From contig CAZWFQ010000044.1 in assembly GCA_964633225.1 (NCBI GenBank), positions 1 through 29,378 on the forward strand: a DNA stretch of 29,378 bases. The letters are read 5' to 3'. The notes beneath the pieces were generated by a model. It saw only the letters and a list, made by a program, of their open reading frames with translations, did not search any database and was not told where the DNA came from. The position numbers and the translations under genes were made by a program. Of this stretch, positions 21,045 through 27,976 are shown in pieces. Positions within the stretch are counted from its first letter, which is position 1. Each line of letters opens with the position of its first letter. This DNA comes from JAKQIM01 sp964633225. GTDB taxonomy: Bacteria; Chloroflexota; Anaerolineae; Anaerolineales; UBA4823.

Positions 21045-21539
21045 ATGGATACAAATCAATCTCCTGCTCCGAGTGAACCAAAGAAGTTTGTGCTGCCAGA
21101 GCGCAACCCGGTGACCCACGCGGCTCACCGTCGCGAGATGCTCTTGCAGGTGACCATGCCCCTGGTGATCGCCATCCTGATCTTGCTGGCAGGCGTCTTT
21201 GGCGTCATCTATAGTGCCACGCAAGGGCCAGACGATATCAGCCGCTGGGCAGATATTTCGCTGGTCTGGCTGTTGGCGCCCGCGCTGATTGGCGCCGTGA
21301 CGCTCTTTGCCGTCTTGGTGGCGGTGACTTACGGCCTGGCGAAGCTGTTGGGCGTTTTTCCGGGGTATGCCCGGCTGGTGCAAGATTACTTCTTGCTGGC
21401 CCAGGTCAGGGCGCGCCAGGTTTCAGACCGGCTGGTTGAACCGGTGTTAAAGATGCGCAGCCGCCAGGCTGGGGCGCAGCGCGGTCGTGAAGCCACTCGT
21501 GAGCAGTGGGAAGATTTTAAATCGAAGGCGCGCTGGTGA
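21045..21539 (+). CDS. Two-helix membrane protein of unknown function
   Basis: A 164-residue protein. The N-terminal 30 residues are soluble and polar; two transmembrane helices follow (about 35-58, LQVTMPLVIAILILLAGVFGVIYSA, and 73-98, LVWLLAPALIGAVTLFAVLVAVTYGLA), then a basic amphipathic tail (about 99-164) rich in Arg/Gln that ends EQWEDFKSKARW. Both termini are predicted cytoplasmic. I do not recognise a family. The ATG at 21045 is preferred to an in-frame start at 21015 because the -10 box at 21031-21036 lies between them. It is followed 33 nt later by another small membrane protein, likely in one operon, and is divergent from secA. Confidence 0.8.
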   Translation: MDTNQSPAPSEPKKFVLPERNPVTHAAHRREMLLQVTMPLVIAILILLAGVFGVIYSATQGPDDISRWADISLVWLLAPALIGAVTLFAVLVAVTYGLAKLLGVFPGYARLVQDYFLLAQVRARQVSDRLVEPVLKMRSRQAGAQRGREATREQWEDFKSKARW

Positions 21540-21572
21540 GACTTCGATCTACTTAATTCTTGAGGAATAGAC

Positions 21573-21809
21573 ATGAGCGACGAAACTGCATTGACAACTG
21601 AGGTGATTGAAAACTGGCGCCCAAAGGTGTTAACCTTAGGTGTGATCATCGGTGCATTGGCCGGTTTGGGGGCAGCTTACCTGATGGTCCAACGCGCCGA
21701 TAAACGCGGGGTGCGCCCTGAGTTGAGCGCCAAAGAAGGGGTTACCCTGGGTATGTTGGTGTTTGGGCTCTTGCGGCAGATCTCTGTGCTAGGAGAAAAT
21801 GAAAAGTAG
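21573..21809 (+). CDS. Small single-helix membrane protein of unknown function
   Basis: A 78-residue protein with GAGGAA about 9 nt before the ATG. The first 18 residues are polar and acidic; one clear transmembrane helix (about 19-38, VLTLGVIIGALAGLGAAYLMV) contains a GxxxxAxxG-type small-residue face that could pack against another helix; RADKRG follows as the positive stop. A second mildly hydrophobic segment (about 56-70, GVTLGMLVFGLLRQIS) may be membrane-associated. No known family is recognised. It probably forms an operon with the preceding membrane gene. Confidence 0.75.
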   Translation: MSDETALTTEVIENWRPKVLTLGVIIGALAGLGAAYLMVQRADKRGVRPELSAKEGVTLGMLVFGLLRQISVLGENEK

Positions 21810-21866
21810 GTATCTGTTCGGAAATGATGGGGATGTGGCAAGTACCAATCCGTTTATCGCAGAGAT

Positions 21867-21920
21867 GCAGAGACCGAAGTATTTTTGAATTTTTCGGGTG
21901 CTCTGCGTCTTTGTGTTTTT
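21867..21920 (+). other. Terminator-like hairpin just ahead of the protease gene
   Basis: GCAGAG (21867-21872) with CTCTGC (21901-21906), and inside it CCGAA (21874-21878) with TTCGG (21893-21897), form an imperfect stem followed by GTCTTTGTGTTTTT (to 21920) and then directly the AGGAGGAG ribosome site. It may end the two-gene operon upstream, or act as an attenuator for the protease. The CTCTGCGTCTTTGTG wording also resembles dispersed intergenic repeats of environmental genomes. No clear promoter is visible between 21810 and 21931. Confidence 0.45.
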
Positions 21921-21931
21921 AGGAGGAGAGA

Positions 21932-24520
21932 ATGAAAAAAGTTTTTGATTTGGGTGGATATCAACTCAGTTCTGGTAACACGTATACCTTGGCGCGCACC
22001 AGCGGCGGCGGTAAGCCCACCGTGCGCGCCGGTCGCCGCCGCCCAACTGGGCCAGGCGGCGGGCCTACCCAGCGCGCCGATGCCCCGGCTCGCCAGCGCC
22101 CTTCTACCGGCGGCGCTCAGCCCCCAGCTATGGGTGGGGTTTCTGGCGGCGGCGGTTACTCGGGTGGCAGCGGCACCTCGGGCGGCAGCGGGTTCTCGGG
22201 CGGCGGCATGAACCTGCCCAACCTGAACCTGGGCCGCTTACCCATCAAATGGATCATCATCGGCGGCTTGCTCTTTGTGTGCCTGTGCGTGGTGCTGCCC
22301 ATGATCTTCGGTGGTGGCGAAGGGATCAGCAGCCTGCTGGAGAGCATGCCTGCGGCCGAATACCAGCCGGTTGACCAGGGGCAGCAGCAGCCAGAGTACT
22401 ACACCGAGCCCACCGCCGCCCCGGCGGTCATCCAGCCCACCATCGATTACCCGGCTGCTACGGGTGACGATACCTGGCTGATCATGCTGTACCAGGATGC
22501 GGACGACAAGATCTTGGAGCAAGACATTTTTGTGGATCTGAACGAGGCTGAGCGGGTGGGTTCTGGCGGCAATGTGCAGATCGTGGCCCAGCTCGACCGC
22601 TACCAGGCCGGTTTTACCGGCGATGGCGATTGGACCTCGGCCCGGCGTTACTATGTGCGCCAGGATAACGACCTGACCCGCATCGGCTCGCAGATGGTGC
22701 AAGACCTGGGCGAGGTCAACATGGCTGATACCCAGACCCTGGTGGATTTCGCCACCTGGGCCATGCGCTCTTACCCGGCCAATCACTACGTGTTGATCCT
22801 CTCGGATCACGGCATGGGGTGGCCCGGCGGCTGGAGCGATCCCACCGCCAGCGGGCGCGGCGACAGCAGCTTCCCCCTGGCCACGGCAATTGGCGACCAC
22901 CTGTATATGAATGAAATTGACGATGCCCTGAACCAGATCTTGACCCAAACCGGTGTGCCGGCCTTCGAGATTGTGGGCATGGATGCCTGCCTGATGGGGC
23001 ATATTGAGGTGCTCACGGCGCTGGCGCCCTATGCCCGCTATGCCGTCGTCTCGCAAGAGACTGAGCCTTCGCTGGGCTGGGCTTATGCGGCCTTCTTGGG
23101 CGCGCTGCGCACCAACCCCGGCATGAGCGGCGCCCAGCTTGGCCAGGTGATTGTAGATAGCTACATCGAAGAAGATGAGCGCATTGTCAACGACCAGGCC
23201 CGCGCCTCGTTCGTGGGCGGCGGTTCACCGATGAGCAGCTTGTTCGGCGTTTCCAGCGTCCCCAGCGCGGCGCAGATCACCAACCAGTTGATCCAGAACG
23301 TGACCTTGACGGTGGCTGACTTGAGCGCTTTGCCGCAGTTGATGGACAGCATGAACAACCTGTCTTATGTGATGCAGGGCGGTGACCAGCGCGTGGTGGC
23401 GCAGGCGCGCACCTATGCCCAGGGCTTTACCAGCATCTTTGGCAGTGAAGTGCCCGCCTCGTACATCGACCTGGGCAACTTTGTGGCGCTGGTAGCGCGC
23501 AACAGTGGGCAAAATGAGATCACCAATGCCACCAACCAGGTGCTGGCGGCGATCAACCAGGTGGTGGTGGCAGAAAAGCACGGCCCCAAGCGCCCAGGCG
23601 CCACTGGCATCTCCATCTACTTCCCCAACTCGCAGCTCTTCCAGAATTCAAAGGCCGGTATGCAATCATATACCGCCGCAGCAGAACGTTTTGCGGCCAA
23701 TTCACTCTGGGATGAGTTCTTGGTTTATCACTACACCGGGCGTACCTTCCAGATGAGCACCGCCACACTGGCAGTGCCCTCTCGCAGCGATACCATTGCT
23801 TCGCCGGTCGCGGGCGGCATCAGCGCCACCCCCATCCAGGCCTCCAGCAGCGAGGTGGCCCCGGGTGAATACGTGCTCTTGAGCACCGACCTGATGGGCG
23901 AGAACATCGGCTACGTGCGCCTGCTGGTCGGTTATATCGACGCCGCCAGCAACTCGGTCTACATCATCGACAGCGACTACCTGCAAAGCAGCACCACCCG
24001 CGAGCTGGATGGGGTTTACTACCCGGTGTGGGGCAGCGACTCCTTCACGCTCGAATTCGAGTGGGAGCCGATCGTCTTTGCCATCAGCGATGGCACCAAT
24101 TCGGTCGTGGCCTCCTTCACTCCTGAGACCTACGGCGCCAGCGCGGAAGAGGCGGTCTACTCGGCGGATGGCATTTATACCTTCGCCAGCGGCGAACAGC
24201 GCTACGCCCGCCTGTATTTCGCCAACGGCGCCTTACAGCAGGTGTTTGGCTTCGAAGGCGACGGCACAGCCGGCTCGCCGCGTGAGATCGTCCCCCAAAC
24301 TGGCGACAGCTTCACCGTGCTGGAAAGCTGGATGGATCTGAACGCCCAGGGCCAGGTGGTCGAAACCGTGCAGCAAGAAGGCGGCACGCTGACCTTTGGC
24401 AGCACCATGTTTACCTGGGAAACGCTCTACGCTTCTGCCGGAGACTACATTGTGGGCTTCCTGGTCGAAGACCTGGACGGTAACTCACAGGCGGTCTATA
24501 CGGGGATCACGGTTAAGTAA
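21932..24520 (+). CDS. Clostripain-family (C11) cysteine peptidase, membrane-anchored
   Basis: An 862-residue protein. Residues 1-100 are Gly/Ser/Arg/Pro-rich and disordered; one transmembrane helix (about 105-126, IKWIIIGGLLFVCLCVVLPMIF) places the rest outside. The peptidase domain (about 178-610) begins DDTWLIMLYQDADD, typical of C11, with catalytic His293 (LILSDHGMGWPGG) and Cys353 (IVGMDACLMGHIEV) and the late GISIYFP motif. Residues about 640-862 form a beta-rich region with no family I recognise. Known members cleave after Arg/Lys and need self-processing; whether that holds here is not evident. The start has AGGAGGAGAG upstream. A bidirectional terminator follows. Roles such as surface protein processing or nutrient breakdown are plausible guesses. 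Confidence 0.9.
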   Translation: MKKVFDLGGYQLSSGNTYTLARTSGGGKPTVRAGRRRPTGPGGGPTQRADAPARQRPSTGGAQPPAMGGVSGGGGYSGGSGTSGGSGFSGGGMNLPNLNLGRLPIKWIIIGGLLFVCLCVVLPMIFGGGEGISSLLESMPAAEYQPVDQGQQQPEYYTEPTAAPAVIQPTIDYPAATGDDTWLIMLYQDADDKILEQDIFVDLNEAERVGSGGNVQIVAQLDRYQAGFTGDGDWTSARRYYVRQDNDLTRIGSQMVQDLGEVNMADTQTLVDFATWAMRSYPANHYVLILSDHGMGWPGGWSDPTASGRGDSSFPLATAIGDHLYMNEIDDALNQILTQTGVPAFEIVGMDACLMGHIEVLTALAPYARYAVVSQETEPSLGWAYAAFLGALRTNPGMSGAQLGQVIVDSYIEEDERIVNDQARASFVGGGSPMSSLFGVSSVPSAAQITNQLIQNVTLTVADLSALPQLMDSMNNLSYVMQGGDQRVVAQARTYAQGFTSIFGSEVPASYIDLGNFVALVARNSGQNEITNATNQVLAAINQVVVAEKHGPKRPGATGISIYFPNSQLFQNSKAGMQSYTAAAERFAANSLWDEFLVYHYTGRTFQMSTATLAVPSRSDTIASPVAGGISATPIQASSSEVAPGEYVLLSTDLMGENIGYVRLLVGYIDAASNSVYIIDSDYLQSSTTRELDGVYYPVWGSDSFTLEFEWEPIVFAISDGTNSVVASFTPETYGASAEEAVYSADGIYTFASGEQRYARLYFANGALQQVFGFEGDGTAGSPREIVPQTGDSFTVLESWMDLNAQGQVVETVQQEGGTLTFGSTMFTWETLYASAGDYIVGFLVEDLDGNSQAVYTGITVK

Positions 24521-24538
24521 CGTTTTGCAGTATTAATC

Positions 24539-24581
24539 AAAAGGCGGTGCAGTGATTGGTTACTCATCTGCACCGCCTTTT
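24539..24581. terminator. Bidirectional terminator between protease and hepT
   Basis: AAAAGGCGGTGCAG (24539-24552) pairs perfectly with CTGCACCGCCTTTT (24568-24581); loop of 15 nt. The A-run and T-run within the arms give a U-tract on both strands, serving the convergent genes that end at 24520 and 24600. Confidence 0.85.
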
Positions 24582-24599
24582 AGATTCAGCCTTTGCTGA

Positions 24600-24932
24600 T
24601 CATGTCTCACCAAGCATGGCTATGACTGCCTTCTTTAAGCCTGGCAAATCATTAGCAATGATGTTCCAAACTCTTTCTAAATCTACGCCCAGGTAGTCGT
24701 GCACCAGCACGTTGCGGAAGCCTGAGATTTTGAACCAGTCCACTTCGGAATGCTGCTGCTTGCACTTCTCGGAAACCCGCTGGCTGGATTCGGCCATGAT
24801 CTGTAAGTTGCGGATAACGGCATCCTGAATCATGTCCACGTGCATGAACTCATCACAGCCACCAGTCGTGTATTTTTCAATGCGCTGAATACACTCGCTC
24901 ATGTGGATCAGGTACAACTTGTCATCTTTCAC
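24600..24932 (-). CDS. hepT: HepT-family HEPN toxin (DUF86)
   Basis: A 110-residue HEPN-domain protein, the toxin half of a HepT/MntA type VII-like pair. The catalytic RNase motif Rx4HxY is intact: Arg73, His78 and Tyr80 in GFRNVLVHDYLGVD. QDAVIRNLQIMAESSQRVS (36-54) is a hallmark of the family. In studied systems the partner nucleotidyltransferase adds AMP units to the Tyr of this motif and silences the toxin. The true start is the GTG at 24932 (GTG AAA GAT GAC): it gives the family N-terminus (KDDKLYLIHMSECIQRIEKYT) and forms a GTGA overlap with the antitoxin stop, so the two are translationally coupled. A longer frame to 24974 reads into the antitoxin gene and is unlikely. Confidence 0.9.
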   Translation of the reverse strand: MKDDKLYLIHMSECIQRIEKYTTGGCDEFMHVDMIQDAVIRNLQIMAESSQRVSEKCKQQHSEVDWFKISGFRNVLVHDYLGVDLERVWNIIANDLPGLKKAVIAMLGET

Positions 24933-25219
24933 AGTGGCTTTGCCTCTGCCAGTACACGATCCCGGATATACCAATGCAATGCGTTCTCGGTCACCACATC
25001 TACTTCGCGGTCGAGAAGCTGTTGTAGATCCATCAGGAGACCTCCCAGGTCAAACAAGCTGCGACCGGGCTCTAGATCAACTAGAAAGTCGATATCACTA
25101 TCTGGCCTGGCTTCGCCACGTACCGCTGATCCGAAGACGCGCACATTCTTAGCCCCCCGCCGGGCAGCGGCGTGCAAGATCTCTTCGCGTTTGTTTTTCA
25201 GCAGGTCATCTGTGCCCAT
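24929..25219 (-). CDS. mntA: MntA-family minimal nucleotidyltransferase antitoxin
   Basis: A 96-residue protein of the minimal nucleotidyltransferase family. The active-site signature GSxxRGEAxxDSDIDFLVDL is seen at residues 30-49 (Gly30-Ser31; Asp42 and Asp44 as metal ligands). A third carboxylate is likely Asp74 in the strand REVDVVT. It is the upstream, first-translated gene of the pair, as expected for an antitoxin, and overlaps hepT by 4 bp. AAAGGAAAG precedes the ATG at 25219. The catalytic residues look intact, so it should be able to AMPylate HepT. A TATAAT box flanked by two direct repeats lies just upstream and may allow autoregulation. Confidence 0.9.
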   Translation of the reverse strand: MGTDDLLKNKREEILHAAARRGAKNVRVFGSAVRGEARPDSDIDFLVDLEPGRSLFDLGGLLMDLQQLLDREVDVVTENALHWYIRDRVLAEAKPL

Positions 25220-25231
25220 GGCTCTTTCCTT

Positions 25232-25255
25232 TACCGTATATTTATTATACCGTAT
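25232..25255 (-). promoter_or_regulatory. Promoter and direct-repeat operator of mntA-hepT
   Basis: The sequence TACCGTAT occurs at 25232-25239 and again at 25248-25255 (ATACGGTA on the minus strand, 16 bp apart), overlapping and following a minus-strand TATAAT (25249-25244). Repeats around the -10 suit an operator for self-repression. No good -35 is visible. The rest of 25220-25293 holds no gene. Confidence 0.5.
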
Positions 25256-25293
25256 GGGGAAAAATTTGTGGATTTTGTAGATAGGGATTGACC

Positions 25294-25932
25294 TTATCGG
25301 TAGAAATTGATAATGGATTTGGTGTTACTATAAAGACCAAATAAAGCCATTACTAACCAAACAGCCCCCATAAATCTCATTAGTCCCCAACTCATACGCC
25401 TGGGAGATGGGTTCAAATCTATCTTATTTGTGAATTTGACCGGCAACAGATTCATAACCACCTGGATTAAGTGTTTTGGAAAGAAGAGCATCAGTGTACC
25501 GAGTATAACGGTAAAGGCTCCCATAGAGGTGTTGAATGAGTAATTCAGCAGCTCATAATAAGGGTTCGTAGATGCATAAGGCCTTTCTACAATTGATTCC
25601 AAAAAAGTGCTGCTGGCCATGAAAATAATCACCAGGCCAAGAAGCGATTTAACCCCCCAGTAGGTTGGCCCTAACGGCACATAGAATTCTTGTTCTGTAT
25701 TACGAAAACTTACTGCCTTCGGGAACAGCAGGGTTAGAAAGCCTAATAATGGGAATGCTACAAAGAACACATAGTACAAAATATCATTCAACCACCTGAC
25801 GATTAGCTGGAGTGTGGGCCCAAGCATTTGGAAAATTAGGGACAAGATTATCATCAAAACACAGGATATAATGACTGCTGCAAGTGTAATAATGATGAGG
25901 ACACGAATTTTGGAATTTGTTTGCGTGGGCAT
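25294..25932 (-). CDS. Five-helix membrane protein, AT-rich, unknown function
   Basis: A 212-residue integral membrane protein. Five hydrophobic segments are visible: about 10-36 (VLIIITLAAVIISCVLMIILSLIF), 47-68 (LYYVFFVAFPLLGFLTLLF), 90-110 (GVKSLLGLVIIFMASSTF), 135-160 (MGAFTVILGTLMLFFPKHLIQVVMNLL) and 185-203 (FMGAVWLVMALFGLYS). No transporter or enzyme motif is evident. The ATG at 25932 (MPTQTNSKIRV) is chosen because AGGGAAAAAG lies upstream and TATAAT is at 25966-25961; a longer frame to 26061 would begin inside arsC. The gene is clearly richer in A/T than its neighbours, which suggests later acquisition together with the adjoining toxin-antitoxin pair. Confidence 0.75.
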   Translation of the reverse strand: MPTQTNSKIRVLIIITLAAVIISCVLMIILSLIFQMLGPTLQLIVRWLNDILYYVFFVAFPLLGFLTLLFPKAVSFRNTEQEFYVPLGPTYWGVKSLLGLVIIFMASSTFLESIVERPYASTNPYYELLNYSFNTSMGAFTVILGTLMLFFPKHLIQVVMNLLPVKFTNKIDLNPSPRRMSWGLMRFMGAVWLVMALFGLYSNTKSIINFYR

Positions 25933-25960
25933 GGCTTTTTCCCTGGCAGCACCTCCAATT

Positions 25961-25966
25961 ATTATA
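25961..25966 (-). promoter_or_regulatory. -10 box of the five-helix membrane protein gene
   Basis: Minus-strand TATAAT at 25966-25961, about 29 nt before the ATG at 25932; the short leader also contains GGAGGTG near its 5' end in addition to the nearer AGGGA. No -35 match is seen. Confidence 0.4.
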
Positions 25967-26036
25967 CTCTGTTCGGTTTGCCTGCAGCGCTGGCATACGT
26001 GAGGAAAAGAGATGACGCTTATCGCCTTCTGTATTT

Positions 26037-26468
26037 TTATATCTCCAGCAATGCCAGCCACGTCAAGATGCTGGTCTTGATCTCGCCGCGCACCTGGCGG
26101 AATTTTTCCAGCTTTTCCTCCTGGCTGCCAACGGCAGCCGCAGGGTCATCGAAGGGCCAGTGCAGGCGCGTGCCTGCGCCAGGGATGAATGGGCAGTTCT
26201 GGTCGGCATGGCTGCAGACGGTGATGACATAGCCAAAGCGGATCTTGCCCAGGTATTCTTGCACGCTTTTTGAGCGGTGGACGCTCATATCTACCCCCAC
26301 CTCTTGCATCACCTGGATGGTCAGGGGATGGACCTGCCCGGGCTGCAAGCCAGCACTGTAAGCCTCGTAGCGATCGCTGCCATACTTCCTTAAAAAGGCT
26401 TCAGCCATCTGGCTGCGGGCCGAGTTGCCCGTGCACACAAACAATACTTTGATCTTATCCAATTTCAT
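26037..26468 (-). CDS. arsC: Arsenate reductase, thioredoxin-coupled (LMW-PTP fold)
   Basis: A 143-residue protein. The phosphatase loop Cys12-TGNSARSQMAE is that of ArsC from plasmid pI258 and Bacillus. The two further redox cysteines of that family are present at the right spacing: Cys85 and Cys92 (VCSHADQNCP), which distinguishes it from plain low-molecular-weight tyrosine phosphatases. HWPFDDP holds the general-acid Asp. It would reduce arsenate to arsenite with electrons from thioredoxin. The ATG at 26468 (MKLDKIKVLFVC) matches the family start; its first 14 bp overlap the phoU end. As last gene of the pst-phoU operon it fits the fact that arsenate enters through phosphate transporters. 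An arsenite exporter is not seen in the window. Confidence 0.9.
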   Translation of the reverse strand: MKLDKIKVLFVCTGNSARSQMAEAFLRKYGSDRYEAYSAGLQPGQVHPLTIQVMQEVGVDMSVHRSKSVQEYLGKIRFGYVITVCSHADQNCPFIPGAGTRLHWPFDDPAAAVGSQEEKLEKFRQVRGEIKTSILTWLALLEI

Positions 26469-27165
26469 CGCCGTTTCCGATCTGGATGCCATCACTGAGA
26501 TCCAATTCTTTCATCTCGCCGGTAGAAACATACACGATCCGCTCGCAGATATTGATCACCCGGTCGGCCATGCGTTCCAGGTTGTGGGCCGCCCACATCA
26601 GGTGGTTGGCATGATCTGCGCTGGTGGAATCTGCCACCATGCGCTTGATCAGTTCGAGGTACACCCGGTTGTAAAGATTATCCACCTCATCATCGCTGGC
26701 AGGGATGGCGCGGGCCGCAAATTGATCCCCAGCCACAAAGGCATCCAGGGCCAGGCGCAGCATGTTCAGGCCCAACTCAGACATGCGCTGGATGTCCTGG
26801 AAGATAGGCAGATCATTCACTTCCTCAGTCAGCATCAGCGTGATCTTGCTGATGCCCTTGGCATAATCGCCGATGCGTTCAAGCTCGGTGATGATCTCGA
26901 GGATGGCTGCCAGCAGGCGCACATCGCGCGCCATGGGCTGCTGGGTCGCGATCAGGGTGATGCAATCACTTTCGATTGTATAGCGCTTTACGTTGATGCG
27001 CTGGTCATCCCGGTAGATGGCTTGGGCGGCGCTGCGGTCGTAGCGCTGGAGGGCCTGCACAGAGCGCTGGACAGCCTGTTCAGCCATGCTGCCCAACACC
27101 AGCACCTGCTCTAACAGGGCGTGCAGTTGGCGGTCAAAAGTTTCGCGGGGAGAATAAGCAGACAT
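26455..27165 (-). CDS. phoU: Phosphate uptake regulator PhoU
   Basis: A 236-residue all-helical protein with two tandem PhoU three-helix bundles (about 10-105 and 115-215). The metal-binding E-x3-D motifs are ERIGDYAKGI (first bundle) and ERMADRVINI (second). PhoU links the Pst transporter to the PhoR/PhoB sensor pathway and prevents excess phosphate import. RBS CAGGTG precedes the ATG at 27165. It starts 14 nt after the pstB stop and overlaps arsC, so translation is probably coupled. Confidence 0.95.
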   Translation of the reverse strand: MSAYSPRETFDRQLHALLEQVLVLGSMAEQAVQRSVQALQRYDRSAAQAIYRDDQRINVKRYTIESDCITLIATQQPMARDVRLLAAILEIITELERIGDYAKGISKITLMLTEEVNDLPIFQDIQRMSELGLNMLRLALDAFVAGDQFAARAIPASDDEVDNLYNRVYLELIKRMVADSTSADHANHLMWAAHNLERMADRVINICERIVYVSTGEMKELDLSDGIQIGNGDEIG

Positions 27166-27179
27166 AAGACACCTGTAAT

Positions 27180-27974
27180 TTAGCCGAACCGGCCCGTGAT
27201 GTAGTCTTCGGTGCGGGGGTCGGCAGGAGTGGTAAAGATGTGGGCGGTAGGACCGTATTCCACCAGCATCCCGGCCCGGTCCTCATCCATTGTAAAAAAG
27301 GCGGTGTAATCTGAGACGCGCGCCGCCTGCTGCATGTTGTGGGTCACCACGATAATGGTGTAATCGGCAGCCAGTTCGCGCATCAGCTCTTCGATCTTGA
27401 GCGTGGCAATCGGATCAAGGGCCGATGCCGGCTCGTCCATCAGGATGATCTCGGGGCGCACGGCGATGGCACGTGCGATGCACAGGCGCTGTTGCTGCCC
27501 ACCTGAAAGCGAAAGCCCGCTCTGGTGCAGCTTGTCTTTCACTTCGTCCCACAGGGCGGCTTTGCGCAGGCATTTTTCAACCCATTCGTCCATATCGGGG
27601 CGGCCCAGGCCGGGTTTGAATCCGTTCAGGCGCGCTCCCCAGGCCACGTTCTCATAGATGCTCTTGGGGAAGGGATTGGGCTTCTGGAACACCATCCCCA
27701 CCCGACGGCGGACCTCCACCGGGTCTACGCTGGGGTGGTAAATGTCCTGGCCCATGAAGAGCACCATGCCCTCGGCCCGGGCAGAGGGGGTCAGCTCGTT
27801 CATGCGGTTGAAGGCGCGCAGCATGGTGCTCTTGCCGCAGCCAGATGGGCCGATGATGGCAGTGATTTTCTGGCGCTCGATGCTCAGGGTTACATCTTTC
27901 AGGGCCCGGAAGCTGCCGTAGTAAATATTCAGGCCGCGGGTTTCAACCGCGCTGTGTTGCGAAGTGGGTTGCAT
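27180..27974 (-). CDS. pstB: Phosphate ABC transporter ATP-binding protein PstB
   Basis: A 264-residue ABC ATPase that powers phosphate import. Walker A GPSGCGKST (42-50), Q-loop FQKPNPFPKSIYENVAWG (the phosphate-type signature), LSGGQQQRLCIARA and Walker B ILMDEPASALDP are intact; DYTIIVVTHNMQQAARVSD is the H-loop region. Length is standard. GGAGGT sits 7 nt before the ATG, inside the end of pstA, whose stop is only 2 nt upstream. Confidence 0.97.
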   Translation of the reverse strand: MQPTSQHSAVETRGLNIYYGSFRALKDVTLSIERQKITAIIGPSGCGKSTMLRAFNRMNELTPSARAEGMVLFMGQDIYHPSVDPVEVRRRVGMVFQKPNPFPKSIYENVAWGARLNGFKPGLGRPDMDEWVEKCLRKAALWDEVKDKLHQSGLSLSGGQQQRLCIARAIAVRPEIILMDEPASALDPIATLKIEELMRELAADYTIIVVTHNMQQAARVSDYTAFFTMDEDRAGMLVEYGPTAHIFTTPADPRTEDYITGRFG

Positions 27975-27976
27975 GG

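Noticed and set aside
22110..22210. Gly/Ser-coding repeats near the protease N-terminus as a DNA repeat or CRISPR-like array
   Set aside because: The repetition follows the GGSG-type protein linker and lacks regular spacers.
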